The translations under genes and the position numbers were made by a program. This document shows positions 61,399 to 64,000 of a stretch of 64,000 bases of DNA, one piece after another. Below the pieces are notes generated by a model that worked only from the letters and a program-made list of their open reading frames with translations, was not told the origin of the DNA and searched no databases. Source of the stretch: JBCBSK01 sp965250105 (GTDB lineage: Bacteria; Pseudomonadota; Alphaproteobacteria; Rhizobiales; Tepidamorphaceae). The DNA lies in the NCBI GenBank assembly GCA_965250105.1, contig OZ252290.1:62001-126000 (forward strand), written 5' to 3'. Every line of letters starts with the position of its first letter. The first letter of the stretch is position 1.

Positions 61399-62787
61399 CT
61401 ATTTGCGCCGCCGCTCGGCATACGGGTTGTCGGGCTTGCGCACCATCAGCCGGATCGGCATGCCGTCGAGGCCGAATGTCTCGCGCAGCGCGTTGACGAC
61501 ATAACGCCGATAGGCCTCGGGCAGCGCATCGCCTTGGCTGGCGAACAGGACGAAGGTCGGTGGCCGCGCCTTGGCCTGGGTCAGATAGCGCAGCTTGATG
61601 CGCCGGCCGCGCACTGCCGGCGGCGGATGGCGCTCGGCGACCTCGCCGAACCAGCGGTTCAGACGCGCGGTCGGCACCCGCATGTTCCAGCGCGCTTCCG
61701 CCTGTTCGATCGCAGTCGTGAGCTTGCCGAAGCCCTTTCCCGTATGACCGGAGACGGGCACCAGATCGACGCCGCGAATCTGCGGCAGGAGCCTTTCCGC
61801 CTCTTCGCGGAGTGTGGCGAGCGTCCGGTCGCGCTCGGCGGGGGGCAGCAGGTCCCATTTGTTCAGGCCAATGACGAGCGCCCGGCCCTCGCGCACCACG
61901 AGATCGGCGATCTGCAGATCCTGCTTCTCGAAGGGGGCCGTGGCATCGACCAGCAGGACCACGACTTCGGCGAAGCGGATGGCGCGCAGGGTCTCGGCCA
62001 CCGAGAGTTTTTCCACCTTGGCCTGCACCTTGGCGCGGCGGCGCATGCCGGCGGTATCGAAGAGCCGCACGGGCCGCGCGCCAATCCGCCAGTCGACGGC
62101 GATCGAATCACGGGTGATGCCGGCTTCGGGGCCGGTCAGGAGCCGCTCCTCGCCGATCAGCCGGTTGATCAGGGTCGACTTTCCGACATTGGGACGGCCA
62201 ACGACCGCGATGCGCAGCGCCTTGTCGCCAGGAGCGCGATCGCCGGTCGCTCCGTCAGCGCCTTCGCTGTCGTTGGCGCCGGTCTCTTCGAGCCGGGCGA
62301 TCCGGTCGAGGATTTCGGCATAGAGCACGCCGATCCCCTCGCCATGCTCGGCGGACAACGCCACCGGATCGCCGAGGCCGAGGCTGAACCCGTCAAGAGC
62401 CGCGATCTCGCCTTGCCGGCCTTCGCTCTTATTGGCGACCAGGATCACGTCGGCGCCGCGCCGGCGCAGGAGGTCGGCGAAATGCCGGTCCGTCGCCGTC
62501 ACGCCGGCGCGTGCATCGAACAGGAACAGGATGATGTCGGCGCCGTCGATCGCCAGTTCGGTCTGCTGGCGCATGCGATCTTCGAGCGTCTCGGCGGCCG
62601 CCTCTTCGAGACCCGCGGTATCGAAGACGATGACCTCCGCCTCGCCGATCCGGGCCTCGCCCTCGCGCCGGTCACGGGTCACGCCCGGCTGGTCGTCGAC
62701 CAGGGCGAGACGGCGGCCGACAATGCGGTTGAACAGCGTCGACTTGCCGACATTGGGACGGCCGACAATGGCGATGCGCGGGATCAT
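61399..62787 (-). CDS. der: Ribosome biogenesis GTPase Der
   Basis: A 462-residue protein with two GTPase domains in tandem, each with GRPNVGKSTL (about 8-17 and 200-209), VTRDRREGEA and ITRDSIAVD switch regions, and NKSEG and NKWDL recognition loops. A KH-like domain follows (about 365-462). It is needed for 50S assembly. It is followed on the minus strand by nothing but the SDR gene in convergent orientation (29-base gap), and bamB lies 87 bases upstream, an order typical of proteobacteria. Confidence 0.97.
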   Translation of the reverse strand: MIPRIAIVGRPNVGKSTLFNRIVGRRLALVDDQPGVTRDRREGEARIGEAEVIVFDTAGLEEAAAETLEDRMRQQTELAIDGADIILFLFDARAGVTATDRHFADLLRRRGADVILVANKSEGRQGEIAALDGFSLGLGDPVALSAEHGEGIGVLYAEILDRIARLEETGANDSEGADGATGDRAPGDKALRIAVVGRPNVGKSTLINRLIGEERLLTGPEAGITRDSIAVDWRIGARPVRLFDTAGMRRRAKVQAKVEKLSVAETLRAIRFAEVVVLLVDATAPFEKQDLQIADLVVREGRALVIGLNKWDLLPPAERDRTLATLREEAERLLPQIRGVDLVPVSGHTGKGFGKLTTAIEQAEARWNMRVPTARLNRWFGEVAERHPPPAVRGRRIKLRYLTQAKARPPTFVLFASQGDALPEAYRRYVVNALRETFGLDGMPIRLMVRKPDNPYAERRRK

Positions 62788-62874
62788 GGCGTTCGTTTAG
62801 GGCATGGCCGGCGCTTTGTCATGCGCCGGCGGTTATCGCGCGCCGGATAAACGACCCGGTATCGCGGCGGGCGC

Positions 62875-64000
62875 TCAGTTCAACGCGGTGATGCGCCCGC
62901 TATCGTCGAGGATATAGACCACACCACCGGCCGCGATCGGCGGGATGTTGATCGCATTGCCGAATTCGGTATCGCTGATCACCTGACCATTCGCCGGATC
63001 GACGCGAACGAGGCGCCCCGTCGACGAGCCGATCCACAGCGCATTGCCGGCGAGAAGCGGGCCGACCCAGCTCGCGCGCTCCTCGCTCGTCAGCCTGAGA
63101 TCCCAGCGCACCGCGCCGGTCTCGCGATCGACGGCCGCCACATCGCCGGTCAGCGTGACAACGAACAGGCTGTCGCCGGACACCGCCGGCGTATGGGCGC
63201 TGGCCAGCCCGTTGCCCCACAGCCTGTTGCCGTCATCGAGACGGGTCGCGATCAGATTGCCCGAGACGCTGATGGCATAGACCACCCCATCGGAGATCAC
63301 TGGCCGGGCGGCGACGTCGGAAAAACCGGAAACGGCCGTGAAGCGGCTCTGGCCGGCAAGCTGGGCGGACCAGATGCCCTCGCCCGTTTCGGCGTCGAAG
63401 GTCAGGATCTCGCCCGAGGTGAAGGGCACGACGACCCGGTTGCCCGATACCGACGGGCTCGAATTGGCCAAGAGGCCGGAACGTTCCGGAATGCCGTCGA
63501 AGCTCCAGACGATGGCGCCGGTTTCCTGTTCGAGCGCATAGATGACGTTATTGGCGGAAATGATGTAGACGCGCCCGCCGGCAGCCGTCGGCGCGCCGCG
63601 CGTCGGCTCGGGCAAATCGGCCGTCCACAGCAGATTGCCCGAGGCGAGATCAAGCGCCACGGCCTCGCCGAACGGCGTGTTGACGAAGACCCGCCCGCCA
63701 TCGGATGCGAGCCCTCCGCCATAGATGATGCCGACATCCTCGCCATCGGGCATCAGATCGACGCTCCAGGCACGGCTGCCGCTCGAGGCTTGCAGCGCCG
63801 TGGCAGCGCCATTGCCGTCGATCGCGACCAGGATGCCCTGGTTGACGACAGGCGTCGCCGAAATGCGGGCGCGCCGGCCCGATCCGCGCCCGATCGAGGC
63901 GGTATAGGCGACCTGTCCGCTGCCGGCGGCCGAATTGCCCGGCGCGCTGGTCGCCGGCCCGCCGGCATTCGGCCAGTTGGCGTTCAGCGTGGCGGCGCCG
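62875..64000 (-). CDS. bamB: Outer membrane protein assembly factor BamB, N-terminus missing
   Basis: The gene runs off the right edge of the window; 375 codons are visible with no stop in between, so it is continuous from 64000 down to 62875. It is a PQQ-like beta-propeller: GASALIDG-type repeats such as GGRVYIISANNVIYALEQETG, SGEILTFDAETGEG and DSLFVVTLTGDVAAVDRETG mark successive blades, and NANWPNAGG opens near the edge. BamB helps BamA insert outer-membrane proteins. Position before der is the usual pairing. A shorter open frame beginning at 63753 is only an internal methionine. Confidence 0.9.
   Translation of the reverse strand, partial: GAATLNANWPNAGGPATSAPGNSAAGSGQVAYTASIGRGSGRRARISATPVVNQGILVAIDGNGAATALQASSGSRAWSVDLMPDGEDVGIIYGGGLASDGGRVFVNTPFGEAVALDLASGNLLWTADLPEPTRGAPTAAGGRVYIISANNVIYALEQETGAIVWSFDGIPERSGLLANSSPSVSGNRVVVPFTSGEILTFDAETGEGIWSAQLAGQSRFTAVSGFSDVAARPVISDGVVYAISVSGNLIATRLDDGNRLWGNGLASAHTPAVSGDSLFVVTLTGDVAAVDRETGAVRWDLRLTSEERASWVGPLLAGNALWIGSSTGRLVRVDPANGQVISDTEFGNAINIPPIAAGGVVYILDDSGRITALN

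Noticed and set aside
63753..63968. A separate small gene at the right edge
   Set aside because: It is out of frame with bamB, whose reading frame is open across the whole edge and shows propeller sequence.

Overview
This 64 kb window is a high-GC (roughly two-thirds G+C by eye), gene-dense stretch of a bacterial chromosome. Gene content and order point to an alphaproteobacterium, most likely Hyphomicrobiales (Rhizobiales)-like. The indicators are amiC divergent from a long rne; aroQ-accB-accC-aat next to a DUF2155 gene and an NDUFA12-like complex I gene; fabD-fabG-acpP-fabF-mltG-yicC-gmk; rpsF-rpsR-DUF2232-rplI-dnaB-alr-radA-cvpA-purF; and pepA / lptF-lptG-lptD-surA-pdxA-rsmA. I saw no rRNA, tRNA, CRISPR array, prophage or insertion sequence.

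Layout. 1-1.8 kb: end of a cysteine synthase gene, an alanyl-tRNA editing protein and a mercaptopyruvate-type sulfurtransferase, then a repeat-like palindromic spacer. 1.9-5.9 kb (minus): penicillin-binding protein 1A and an AmiC-type amidase. 6.7-9.6 kb: RNase E with a very acidic insertion and a hairpin in its leader. 9.6-17.4 kb: an aminotransferase, an M48-TPR protease, a DsbA-like protein, aroQ, accB, accC, aat, a DUF2155 protein and an NDUFA12 protein. 17.6-21.6 kb: threonine ammonia-lyase, an SLC13-type permease and the leucyl-transferase Bpt, so aat and bpt lie within 5 kb of each other.

21.7-29.8 kb is the most accessory-looking part. It holds a small cysteine-rich secreted protein, an orphan molybdopterin enzyme, ndk, a LigE-like glutathione transferase, a flavin amine oxidase/NAD(P)-dependent dehydrogenase pair behind a candidate operator, and two tandem paralogous secreted proteins of unknown function. 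30-34.7 kb: an ABC-F ATPase, a methyltransferase, holC and pepA. 35-42.7 kb: the LPS export/assembly operon running through surA, pdxA and rsmA, with several 4-base stop/start overlaps. A lone amidase follows.

44.3-51 kb (minus): the fatty-acid synthesis cluster fabD-fabG-acpP-fabF followed by mltG, yicC and gmk. Facing it at 51.3 kb is the ribosomal-protein operon rpsF-rpsR-DUF2232-rplI, with a leader hairpin resembling the S6:S18 autoregulatory motif, and then dnaB-alr-radA and cvpA-purF-SDR. The window closes with der and an incomplete bamB on the minus strand. Most of the window is core metabolism and envelope biogenesis: murein synthesis and remodelling, LPS transport, outer-membrane protein assembly and fatty-acid synthesis. 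The most interesting unexplained parts are the paralogous secreted pair, the oxidase/dehydrogenase operon with its operator-like repeats, and several non-coding hairpins.
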